Assembly (NCBI GenBank): GCA_964019135.1
Contig: OZ025249.1
Location: 38,887,759 to 38,951,758 of the forward strand
Origin: Arenicola marina
Lineage: Eukaryota; Annelida; Polychaeta; Arenicolidae
Direction of reading: 5' to 3'
Length of the DNA: 64,000 nucleotides
Part shown: in pieces, positions 1-11,732 of the stretch
Layout of the letters: the number at the start of each line of letters is the position of its first letter
How positions within the stretch are numbered: the first letter of the stretch is position 1
Notes under the pieces: model-generated
Seen by the model: the letters and a program-made list of their open reading frames with translations, nothing else
What the model was told of the DNA's origin: nothing
Databases searched by the model: none
Program-made: the position numbers and the translations under genes

Positions 1-279
1 ATACAACTAGGGGTATACAAGTAATGGCATACAAATAGGGTATACACATGTAGGTATTGTACACTTATAAGTAGGGGTATACAAGTTGGAGTATACAAAT
101 AGCGTTTACAAATAGGGGTGTGCAGGTATAGGAGCAAACAGATGATAACAGGGATACAAATAGGGTATACTCTGGAATTAACCAACTTTCAGTTTCGGAC
201 TCTTCCATTGGCTTCTCGTTTGCATTCAGGGTTAAAGTTCAGTCTTTCAAATCCTCGTGTAATATGGAAACAACTTGTA
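1..279. repeat. Short degenerate GTATACAA-type repeats
   Basis: The first 175 bases contain many imperfect copies of a GGGTATACAA/GAGTATACAAAT motif spaced about 15-30 bases apart. The rest, up to the start of the long minisatellite, is unremarkable. No gene is seen. It probably lies in an intron of the minus-strand metalloproteinase gene. Confidence 0.55.
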
Positions 280-3200
280 ACTATCTTTCTCATGCTACCC
301 ATGTACTCACTCTCCTTCTCGTGCTCCCCATGTACTCACTCTCCTTCTCGTGCTCCCCATGTACTCACTCTCCTTCTCGTGCTCCCCATGTACTCACTCT
401 CCTTCTCATTCTCCCCATGTACTCACTCTCCTTCTCATGCTCCCCATGTACTCACTCTCCTTCTCATTCTCCCCATGTACTCACTCTCCTTCTCGTGCTC
501 CCCATGTACTCACTCTCCTTCTCATGCTTCCCATGTACTCACTCGCCTTCACGTGCTCCCCATGTACTCACTCTCCTTCTCATTCTCCCCATGTACTCAC
601 TCTCCTTCTCATTCTCCCCATGTACTCACTCTCCTTCTCGTGCTCCTTCTCGTGCTCCCCATGTACTCACTCTCCTTCTCATGCTCCCCATGTACTCACT
701 CTCCTTCTCGTGCTCCCCATGTACTCACTCTCCTTTTCGTGCTTCCCATGTACTCACTCTCCTTCTCGTGCTCCCCATGTACTCACTCTCCTTCTCATGC
801 TCCCCATGTACTCACTCTCCTTCTCGTGCTCCCCATGTACTCACTCTCCTTTTCGTGCTTCCCATGTACTCACTCTCCTTCTCGTGCTCCCCATGTACTC
901 ACTCTCCTTTTCGTGCTTCCCATGTACTCACTCTCCTTCTCGTGCTCCCCATGTACTCACTCTCCTTCTCATGCTCCCCATGTACTCACTCTCCTTCTCA
1001 TGCTCCCCATGTACTCACTCTCCTTCTCATGCTCCCCATGTACTCATTCTTCTTCTAATTCTCCCCATGTACTCACTCTCCTTCTCATGCTCCCCATGTA
1101 CTCACTCTCCTTCTCATGCTCCCCATGTACTCATTCTTCTTCTAATTCTCCCCATGTACTCACTCTGCTTCTCATGCTCCCCATGTACTCACTCTCCTTC
1201 TCGTGCTCCCCATGTACTCACTCTCCTTCTCATGCTTCCCATGTACTCACTCTCCTTTTCGTGCTTCCCATGTACTCACTCTCCTTCTCGTGCTCCCCAT
1301 GTACTCACTCTCCTTTTCGTGCTTCCCATGTACTCACTCTCCTTCTCGTGCTCCCCATGTACTCACTCTCCTTCTCATGCTCCCCATGTACTCACTCTCC
1401 TTCTCATGCTCCCCATGTACTCACTCTCCTTCTCATGCTCCCCATGTACTCATTCTTCTTCTAATTCTCCCCATGTACTCACTCTGCTTCTCATGCTCCC
1501 CATGTACTCACTCTCCTTCTCGTGCTCCCCATGTACTCACTCTCCTTCTCATGCTCCCCTTGTACTCACTCTCCTTCTCATGCTCCCCATGTACTCACTC
1601 TCCTTCTCATGCTCCCCATGTACTCACTCTCCTTCTCGTGCTCCCCATGTACTCACTCTCCTTCTCATGCTCCCCATGTACTCACTCTCCTTCTCATGGT
1701 CCCCATGTACTCACTCTCCTTCTCATGCTCCCCGTGTACTCATTCTCCTTCTCATGCTCCCCATGTACTCACTCTGCTTCTCATGCTCCCCATGTACTCA
1801 CTCTCCTTCTCATGCTCCCCATGTACTCACTCTCCTTCTCGTGCTCCCCATGTACTCACTCTCCTTTTCGTGCTTCCCATGTACTCACTCTCCTTCTCGT
1901 GCTCCCCATGTACTCACTCTCCTTCTCATGCTCCCCATGTACTCACTCTCCTTCTCGTGCTCCCCATGTACTCACTCTCCTTCTCATGCTCCCCATGTAC
2001 TCACTCTCCTTCTCGTGCTCCCCATGTACTCACTCTCCTTTTCGTGCTTCCCATGTACTCACTCTCCTTCTCGTGCTCCCCATGTACTCACTCTCCTTCT
2101 CATGCTCCCCATGTACTCACTCTCCTTCTCATGCTCCCCATGTACTCACTCTCCTTCTCATGCTCCCCATGTACTCATTCTTCTTCTAATTCTCCCCATG
2201 TACTCACTCTCCTTCTCATGCTCCCCATGTACTCACTCTCCTTCTCATGCTCCCCATGTACTCACTCTCCTTTTCATGCTCCCCATGTACTCACTCTCCT
2301 TCTCGTGCTCCCCATGTACTCACTCTCCTTCTCATGCTCCCCATGTACTCACTCTCCTTCTCATGCTCCCCATGTACTCACTCTCCTTCTCATGCTCCCC
2401 ATGTACTCACTCTCCTTCTCATGCTCCCCGTGTACTCATTCTCCTTCTCATGCTCCCCATGTACTCACTCTGCTTCTCATGCTCCCCATGTACTCACTCT
2501 CCTTCTCGTGCTCCCCATGTACTCACTCTCCTTTTCGTGCTCCCCATGTACTCACTCTCATTCTCATGCTCCCCATGCACTCACTCTCCTTCTCATGCTC
2601 CCCATGTACTCACTCTCCTTCTCGTGCTCCCCATGTACTCACTCTCCTTCTCATGCTCCCCATGTACTCACTCTCCTTCTCGTGCTCTCCATGTACTCAC
2701 TCTCCTTCTCATGCTCCCCATGTACTCACTCTCCTTCTCATGCTCCCCGTGTACTCATTCTCCTTCTCATGCTCCCCATGTACTCACTCTCCTTCTCATG
2801 CTCCCCATGTACTCACTCTCCTTCTCGTGCTCTCCATGTACTCACTCTCCTTCTCGTGCTCTCCATGTACTCACTCTCCTTCTCGTGCTCCCCATGTACT
2901 CACTCTCCTTTTCGTGCTCCCCATGTACTCACTCTCATTCTCATGCTCCCCATGCACTCACTCTCCTTCTCATGCTCCCCATGTACTCACTCTCTTTCTC
3001 GTGCTCTCCATGTACTCACTCTCCTTCTCGTGCTCTCCATGTACTCACTCTCCTTCTCGTGCTCCCCATGTACTCACTCTCCTTTTCGTGCTCCCCATGT
3101 ACTCACTCTCATTCTCATGCTCCCCATGCACTCACTCTCCTTCTCATGCTCCCCATGTACTCACTCTCCTTCTCGTGCTCTCCATGTACTCACTCTCCTT

Positions 3201-6200
3201 CTTGTGCTCTCCATGTAATCACTCTCCTTCTCGTGCTCTCCATGTACTCACTCTCCTTCTCGTGCTCCCCATGTACTCACTCTCCTTCTCGTGCTCCCCA
3301 CGTACTCACTCTCCCTTTCGTGCTTCCCATGTACTCACTCTCCTTTTCGTGCTCCCCATGTACTCACTCTCCTTCTCATTCTCCCCATGTACTCACTCTC
3401 CTTCTCATGCTCCCCATGTACTCACTCTCCTTCTCGTGCTCCCCATGTACTCACTCTCCTTCTCATTCTCCCCATGTACTCACTCTCCTTCTCATGCTCC
3501 CCATGTACTCACTCTCCTTCTCATGCTCCCCATGTACTCACTCTCCTTCTCATGCTCCCCATGTACTCACTCTCCTTCTCATGCTCCCCATGTACTCACT
3601 CTCCTTCTCATGCTCCCCATGTACTCACTCTCCTTCTCATGCTCCCCATGTATTCACTCTGCTTCTCATGCTCCCCATGTACTCACTCTCCTTCTCATGC
3701 TCCCCATGTACTCACTCTCCTTCTCATGCTCCCCATGTACTCACTTTCCTTCTCGTGCTCTCCATGTACTCACTCTCCTTCTCGTGCTCCCCATGTACTG
3801 ACTCTCCTTCTCATGCTCCCCATGTACTCACTCTCCTTCTCATGCTCCCCATGTACTCACTCTCCTTCTCGTGCTCCCCATGTACTGACTCTCCTTCTCA
3901 TGCTCCCCATGTACTCACTCTCCTTCTCATGCTCCCCATGTACTCACTCTCCTTCTCATGCTCCCCATGTACTCACTCTCTTTCTCATGCTGCCCATGTA
4001 CTCACTCTGCTTCTCATGCTCCCCATGTACTCACTCTCCTTCTCGTGCTCCCCATGTACTCACTTTCCTTGTCGTGCTCCCCGTGTACTCACTCTCCTTC
4101 TCGTGCTCCCCATGTACTCACTCTCCTTCTCATGCTCCCCATGTACTCACTCTCCGTCTCATGCTCCCCATGTACTCACTCTCCTTCTCATGCTCCCCAT
4201 GTACTCACTTTCCTTCTCGTGCTCTCCATGTACTGACTCTCCTTCTCGTGCTCCCCATGTACTCACTCTCCTTCTCGTGCTCCCCATGTACTGACTCTCC
4301 TTCTCATGCTCCCCATGTACTCACTTTCCTTGTCGTGCTCCCCATGTACTCACTCTCCTTCTCGTGCTCTCCATGTACTCACTTTCCTTCTCGTGCTCTC
4401 CATTTACTGACTCTCCTTCTCATGCTCCCCATGTACTCACTTTCCTTGTCGTGCTCCCCATGTACTCACTCTCCTTCTCGTGCTCTCCATGTACTGACTC
4501 TCCTTCTCATGCTCCCCATGTACTCACTTTCCTTCTCGTGCTCCCCATGTACTCACTTTCCTTCTCGTGCTCCCCGTGTACTCACTCTCCTTCTCGTGCT
4601 CCCCATGTACTCACTCTCCTTCTCATGCTCCCCATGTACTCACTCTCCTTCTCATTCTCCCCATGTACTCACTCTCCTTCTCATGCTCCCCATGTACTCA
4701 CTCTCCTTCTCATGCTCCCCATGTACTCACTCTCCTTCTCATGCTCCCCATGTACTCACTTTCCTTCTCGTGCTCTCCATGTACTGACTCTCCTTCTCGT
4801 GCTCCCCATGTACTCACTCTCCTTCTCGTGCTCCCCATGTACTCACTCTCCTTCTCGTGCTCCCCATGTACTCACTCTCCTTCTCATTCTCCCCATGTAC
4901 TCACTCTCCTTCTCGTGCTCCCCATGTACTCACTCTCCTTCTCGTGCTCCCCATATACTCACTCTCCTTCTCGTGCTCCCCATGTACTCACTCTCCTTCT
5001 CATGCTCCCCATGTACTCACTCTCCTTCTCATGCTCCCCATGTACTCACTTTCCTTGTCGTGCTCTCCATGTACTGACTCTCCTTCTCGTGCTCCCCATG
5101 TACTCACTCTCCTTCTCGTGCTCCCCATGTACTCACTCTCCTTCTCATTCTCCCCATGTACTCACTCTCCTTCTCGTGCTCCCCATGTACTCACTCTCCT
5201 TCTCGTACTCCCCATGTACTCACTCTCCTTCTCGTGCTCTCCATGTACTGACTCTCCTTCTCGTGCTCCCCATGTACTCACTCTCCTTCTCATGCTCCCC
5301 ATGTACTCACTCTCCTTCTCATGCTCCCCATGTACTCACTCTCCTTCTCATGCTCCCCATGTACTCACTCTCCTTCTCATTCTCCCCATGTACTCACTTT
5401 CCTTCTCGTGCTCTCCATGTACTCACTCTCCTTCTCGTGCTCCCCATGTACTCACTCTCCTTCTCATTCTCCCCATGTACTCACTCTCCTTCTCATTCTC
5501 CCCATGTACTCACTCTCCTTCTCGTGCTCCCCATGTACTCACTCTCATTCTCATTCTCCCCATGTACTCACTCTGCTTCTCATGCTCCCCATGTGCTCAC
5601 TCTCCTTCTCGTGCTCCGCATGTACTCACTCTCCTTCTCATGCTCCCCATGTACTCATTCTCCTTCTCATACTCCCCATGTACTCACTCTCCTTCTCATG
5701 CTGCCCATGTACTCACTCTCCTTCTCATGCTCCCCATGTACTCACTCTCCTTTTCGTGCTCCCCATGTACTCACTCTCCTTCTCGTGCTCCCCGTGTACT
5801 CACTCTCCTTCTCGTGCTCCCCATGTACTCACTCTCCTTCTCGTGCTCCCCATGTACTCACTCTCCTTCTCATGCTCCCCATGTACTCACTCCTTCTCGT
5901 GCTCCCCATGTACTCACTCTCCTTCTCATGCTCCCCATGTACTCACTCTCCTTCTCATGCTCCCCATGTACTCACTCTCCTTCTCATTCTCCCCATGTAC
6001 TCACTCTGCTTCTCATGCTCCCCATGTACTCACTCTCCTTCTCGTGCTCCCCATGTACTCACTCTCCTTCTCGTGCACCCCATGTACTCACTCTCCTTCT
6101 CATGCTCCCCATGTACTCACTCTCCTTCTCATTCTCCCCATGTACTCACTCTGCTTCTCATGCTCCCCATGTACTCACTCTCCTTCTCGTGCTCCCCATG

Positions 6201-6468
6201 TACTCACTCTCCTTCTCATGCTCCCCATGTACTCACTCTCCTTCTCATGCTCCCCATGTACTCACTCTCCTTCTCATTCTCCCCATGTACTCACTCTGCT
6301 TCTCATGCTCCCCATGTACTCACTCTCCTTCTCGTGCTCCGCATGTACTCACTTTCCTTCTCGTGCTCTCCATGTACCGACTCTCCTTCTCGTGCTCCGC
6401 ATGTACTCACTCACCTTCTCATGCTCCCCATGTACTCACTCTCCTTCTTATATTCCCCATGTACTCAC
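280..6468. repeat. 29-bp minisatellite, about 213 copies
   Basis: An uninterrupted array with a 29-base period: ATG of the motif CCCATGTACTCAC recurs at 301, 330, 359 and so on. The plus strand is pyrimidine-rich. Units differ by a few recurrent substitutions (CTCGTG/CTCATG/CTCATT, TTTTCG, TCTAATT) and some variant combinations recur in blocks (for example near 1042, 1129, 1448 and 2175), showing multi-unit duplication. Occasional units are shortened or lengthened (near 640 and 5890). Because 29 is not a multiple of 3 and the units lack stops, all three plus frames stay open for long distances. These are not genes. The array sits in intron 2 of the minus-strand metalloproteinase and abuts the exon 2 donor. 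In reverse complement every unit contains GTGAGTACATGGGG, a 5' splice-site-like motif. Confidence 0.97.
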
Positions 6469-9400
6469 GCCGACCTACCGTCCTTAATGGTGTATCGCCT
6501 TTTGCGACCTGACGGCCGGTCCTCGATGTCGGGTACTCCACAACGAGGCCGGGCCATCATCGCCTTGGTTGCAGCGTCCAGTTGCCTGGTCACTTGGAGA
6601 CCCATTCTGCGTTGGTATGTGGCCAAGGCGGAGCCGTAATGGTCCTCATCCCTGAGAGCGGCAAAGCGTCCCTCCGAACGATCGGTTTGCATGTAGCCAT
6701 ATTGTGCGAGGAACTCCTTTGACGACGTGCAAGAGAAAAATAATGGTAACAACGGTATTCAATATCGAGCTCTTTCCCGCCAAATATTTAAGAAATATAG
6801 CTTCACAAAACTGATAGATGATACATTTTTTATTCGTTTGCGCCATTACAATGACGAATATTTGTTACGACGGGACAATACGACTGAGAAACTAACGTTT
6901 TTTTTGCATTTCCTACGAAAACGAGACATTATGACGTCCCACGGATTCTCCCCGGTGACAACGTTGGCGCAACGTTTCAAACAGAAAACTTACAAAAATG
7001 AAGAAACTTGGACGAAAACATCCAACTGCTTACTTTATCTTTAGCATGTGGTTTAATGACGCACCCGTGTGTTGTTACTCCATGCACTGCACATTTCGAC
7101 AGCGGAATGGTTAAGTCGATCACTTGCTCTCGCCATTTTTGTTACCGCGGAGGCACGCGACGCTCTGTGAAGTCACTCGCTCTTTTGTGAACTTGCGAAA
7201 CCCCGGGTGCAGGGCTAAATTTAGAAAGTTATTGTTAGCTTTCGAGTGTTTTAAAGACGAATTTTTCCTTGTAAGTTTATATTCCCAAAGTTCTGCGCTT
7301 CATCGCCTCCAAATATTTTAACGTATATCTCCCATAGTCATGTTTAGTGAAATGGTACTCATAGTCTTTAGAATAAACCTGGAAAGAAATTGACTTATAG
7401 CTGCCTTTACTTCAACATGGAGCACGTGTGTTTGTTTGTCCCCAAAACTGAAGTCTCGCGGTCCGATCGCGAGAACTGTATAGCCCTATCCCGGGACACC
7501 ACAGAACTCGCGGCACTGCTACATCGCGAAGCACACAGACTGGTGACGTTCACCACTAAGCTGAAAACCCGTGGTCAATGATACCACGGGCAAGGCTGAG
7601 AGACTCCATTTGGCAGCCTGGTATGCGTGGAATATGGACAAAAGAAATTTTGGATTATTCTTATGTGTAGTTTGACTTCCTTAGTTTTGGCGGGAAAGAG
7701 CTCGATATGCAACTTTAAGGCTATTCGATTGCAGCTGGTTCGGATCCCGTCAGCTCGGGGTGTAAACTTTTCGGCATCCATTCGGGCCTGGGGCCAAAAA
7801 ATACTGATGTCCTGGCAAGTTTTTATTCGCTAGGTGGCGCTACACAAGCTCCGCTTATTTTGTAATGGAGCCCTAGCCGAGTGAGTCGAAGGCAGAGAGT
7901 GATGTCCTGGCCCCACCCACGTACCCTTCCGGATTCACGGATCTGGTGTGTTCGATTTGCATGAAACCAAAACCGATCTGCCGAACTGACTGTTCGACAG
8001 GAGAAGAACCGAAACCGGTTTGCTCGAAACCGTGCAACTATCGAGAGAGCTGGTTTGACGGGTTCGGTTCCGCGGAACGGTCGGTTCATTCAACATATAC
8101 ACCGTAGTTAATCATAATTGAAAAGAATAGAGACTGCACAAAAGTATGCGACTAATTTATTCACGGACAGTCCGATCGCGGGTAGAAAATTAAACAGACA
8201 GCATATATGCATGCTGGCATAAGCATGACAACTTCATAAGCACATGGCTATTGCCTAAATACATACTGACATGAAACAAATAAAGCTGCGTTCGCCTTTA
8301 GGTGGACCAACCGTTGAAACCGGTTTCAAAAACGGTTTCGGTTTCTATAATCGGTTTCAGGTAAATCGAACACGCCCTTAGCTTTCACATCGCAGGGCAT
8401 AGCAACAAACTGATCTCGTGTATACAGCGGTAAGCTACAGTTTACTGATTCACACTTTCTCCTCTCTCATCTGTGTCACCCTGTGGAGCCCCGGTCCGGG
8501 CGACGGTCCCGGGCGACAGTATAACCCGATCTCTGGCTCAGCCAAGCCAGCCAATCAGGTGGCAGTGGGGTGGGGGTTATTGGCCGGTCTCGCCCGGTGG
8601 CGAGGGGACAGGCCGCCCCCCCCCCCCCCCCACGCGTCCCGCACACCGGGCCATGCACGGATAGGGGTCTGCAAGGGGGTATCCAGTGCACAGTGTCGAT
8701 TTTTCACGACGTTCCCTGTCGCTTTTTGGCTAAGTTCAGTCCCGTTTTTTGTTCCGAAAGTCAGATACTCGTGCAGTGTAGGAATTTAGGGGTCAATGTC
8801 GACTGTCGAGTTTTCACGTGTCGCCATTTACCTCTTGCAGACTCCTCCAGATACTACGCGAAGATGGTGTGTTGGGAAGTGAAAGTAAAGGTTTATAGTG
8901 CGTTAAGAGTACCGATATATATATATATAACATTTTGCATAAAAACATGATGATATCTTAATTCAGCAAATGCAATACTTTACAAATCAATCTAGAACGG
9001 ATGATATAAATAGCTGGCCTATTGATGATGGCTACCCAGATGCTGAATCCCCGTCCAGGGTAGCGCCGCTTACAAACGTTCACGCCTGATAAACAACGCA
9101 AATTCTAGTTTCGTTTTCCGAAAGTTTATCGGTGTAAAAAGCATGCATAGTGGCTCCGTTCTACTCCATCTGGAAGATTCACAAAATGGTGCAGTAAATT
9201 ATTGGATACCTTGTCGCACCTTATGAGCGTTATAAGGCCTTAAAAAATGTCTGCGCTATAAACATACATGTATATGTTAAAGAGCAAAAAACGACGCTGT
9301 ACACAAGAAAGCCATAGCTACTAAAGCGAGATTGCGTCAGTCTAGCAAAGAAGTCCTTAAAACTATAGCTTTGGCTGGACAATATATACATATTTATATA

Positions 9401-11732
9401 CTTTTCTGCAAAACAGGTCCACAATTTAATTTGAGAGATGTAAAATATGTATGTGTAATATAGCTGCATTAGCTGTAAATACATCTATGAGGGGATCCCC
9501 CTTTGAATCTCGAATCCCCCATAATTACGGAGAATAATCTCGAATCTCCCAAAATGAGGACTTCTCAAGAGTGGGCGCCAAAAAACACTTTAAAGGAGAC
9601 ACCTTAAATTCGAGGAATTCACAGACTTCTAAAACGGATAGCGGTAAATAGGAAAAAGACCTTTGCACTGAACCCGGAATTGTACGGATACGATCCATAA
9701 AAATGTTCAGCAGCTGATCGCGAATCTCTAAGAATTCCTGGATGCAAGTCGCGGAGATCGGAAAAGATACCCCCCCCCCCCCTCCATGTATGTGACTTAC
9801 AGGGAAAACCCCTGATCTTACTGGTGCGCTTGTAATTCAATTTCCGTCTAAATCACTTTAGTTTAATACATTTACGTCATAATTACGAAAGGGGCTACAG
9901 CGGATCACATCAGATCTATAGAGGATCACACATCAGATCTACAGAGTATCGCACATCAGATCTACAGGATATCATATATCAGATCTACAGAGGATGACAT
10001 GTCAGATCTACAGAGTATCACACATCAGATTTTCAGAGGATCACACACCAGATCTACAGAGTATCATACATCAGTTTTTTAGGAGATTATATATCAGATC
10101 TACAGCGTATCACATATCAGATCTACAGAGTATCACACATCAGATCTAGAGTATCGCACATCAGATCTACAGAGTATCGCACATCAGATCTACAGAGCAT
10201 CACATATCAGATTTACAGAGGATCACACATCAGATTTACAGAGGATCACACATCAGATCTACAGAGTATCACATATATCAGATCTACAGAGTATTACGTA
10301 TCAGATCTATAGAGTATCACACATCAGATCTACAGAGGATCACATATCAGGTCTACAGAAAATCACATATCAGATCTACAGAGGATCACATATCAGATCT
10401 ACAGAGGATCACATATCAGATTTACAGAAGATCACACATCAGATGTACAGAGGATCACATGAGATATACAGAGGATCAAATATCAGATATACAGAGGATC
10501 ACATATCAGATCTAGAGAACATCACACGTCAGATCTACAGAGATCTGCAGAGCATCACATATCAGATCTACAAAGCATCACATATCAGATTTTCAGAGGA
10601 TCACATATCAGATCTACACAGGATCACATATCAGATCTACAGAGTATCACACATCAGATTTTCAGAGGATCACATATCAGATCTACAGAGGATCACATAT
10701 CAGATCTACAGAGTATCACACATCAGACCTACGGAGTATCATACATCAAGTTTTTAGAGGATCACATATCAGATCTACAGCGTATCACATATCAGATCTA
10801 CAGAGTATCACACATCAGATCTACACAGTATCGCACATCGGATCTACAGAGTATCGCATATCAGATCTACAGAGCATCACATATCAGATATACAGAGTAT
10901 CACACATCAGATTTACACAGTATCACATACCAGATCTACAGAGGATCACATATCAGATCTACAGAGGATCGCATACCAGATATACAGAGGATCACATATC
11001 AGATCGAGAGAGTATCACACATCAGATCTAGAAAGGATCACATCAGATATACAGAGGATCACATATCAGGTCGACAGAGAATCACATATCAGATCTACAG
11101 AGGATCACACATCAGATCTACAGAGGATCAGGCATCAGATATGCAGAGGATCAGGCATCAGATATGCAGGGGATCACATATCAGATATACAGAGTATCAC
11201 ACGTCAGATCTACAGACGATCACATATCAGATCTACAGAGCATCACATATCAGATCAACAGAGGATCACATATCAGATCTACAGAGCATCACATATCAGA
11301 TCTACAGAGCATCACATATCAGATCTACAGAGCATCACATATCAGAGTTTCAGAGGACCACACATCAGATCTACAGAGGATCATGCGTCAGGTCTACAGA
11401 GAATCACATATCAGATCTACAATCGATCATAGATCTACAAAGGATCACATATCAGATATACAGAGGATCACATATCAGGTCTGGAGAGTATAACCCATCC
11501 GATCTATAGAGGATCATATATTAGCTCGGCAATGGATCACATATTAAATCGGCCAGGGGTCGCATATTTCCAGGTCATTGCAGAACCCCAGAGTGTTCAA
11601 CATACACTTGCTTACCTTGGCCTGGGCTTCAGTCTGTGGCTTCAAGGGGGAGAGGGAAAGGGAGACCGAGGGCCACAGGATCGATAAGACAGCAGCCATC
11701 ATCCACACCGAGGCACCCATGTCGCTTGACAT
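6469..11732 (-). CDS. Matrix metalloproteinase, furin-activated type (first two coding exons; partial)
   Basis: Secreted or membrane zinc endopeptidase of the matrixin family; only the N-terminal part is in the window. Exon 1 is 11616-11732 (39 aa, ATG at 11732, donor GTAAGC, phase 0). Its hydrophobic stretch VWMMAAVLSILWPSVSLSLS looks like a signal peptide. Exon 2 is 6469-6716 (acceptor CAAAG, phase 0 in, phase 2 out through donor GTGAGT). It encodes the peptidoglycan-binding-like prodomain (EFLAQYGY, ALATYQRRMGL, LDAATKAMM), then the cysteine switch PRCGVPD at about residues 96-102 (Cys98 would ligate the catalytic zinc), then GRKRR-Y at about 109-114, a furin site placed as in MT1-MMP. The catalytic HExxHxxGxxH exon and hemopexin repeats must lie to the left, beyond the minisatellite. 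An alternative donor, GTAGGT, ends exon 2 at 6479. Family call is firm; subtype is inferred from the furin site only. Confidence 0.85.
6762..7714 (+). mobile_element. Non-autonomous DNA element, TCGAGCTCTTTCCCGCC-TIR family, long copy
   Basis: The left arm carries ATCGAGCTCTTTCCCGCCAAA and the right end carries the inverse, TTTGGCGGGAAAGAGCTCGA followed by TATGCAACT and TTAA. The right half (from about 7490) matches the 392-bp copy at 42079-42470, including the CCCGGGACACCACAGAACT region. It lies in metalloproteinase intron 1, with its left arm only about 45 bp upstream of the exon 2 acceptor. No coding capacity is seen. This copy is about twice as long as its relatives, so it may contain another insertion. 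Confidence 0.6.
7945..8376. mobile_element. MITE with GGYGTGTTCGATTT terminal inverted repeats
   Basis: The left end GGTGTGTTCGATTTGCATG and the reverse complement of the right end, GGCGTGTTCGATTTACCTG, match over about 22 bases. The interior is rich in AACCGGTTTC-type inverted motifs. About 430 bp, no ORF, in metalloproteinase intron 1. The transposon superfamily is not determined. Confidence 0.6.
9894..11560. repeat. 23-bp minisatellite (AGATCTACAGAGGATCACATATC), about 70 copies
   Basis: Tandem units of about 23 bases with variable positions (GAGGATC/GAGTATC/GAGCATC; CATATC/CACATC). The array is more degenerate than the 29-bp array and most units keep an AGATCT hexamer. It lies in metalloproteinase intron 1 directly downstream of the signal-peptide exon. 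ORFs through it are by-products of the period. Confidence 0.93.

Noticed and set aside
350-4294. 1314-aa and other very long open frames of PMYSLSFSCSPCTHS-type repeats on the plus strand
   Set aside because: All three frames are open because the 29-bp unit has no stop in any frame; no family, no start context, and the array is intronic to a minus-strand gene.
280-6468. CRISPR-like direct repeats
   Set aside because: 29-bp units follow each other without unique spacers, in a eukaryotic locus with introns.
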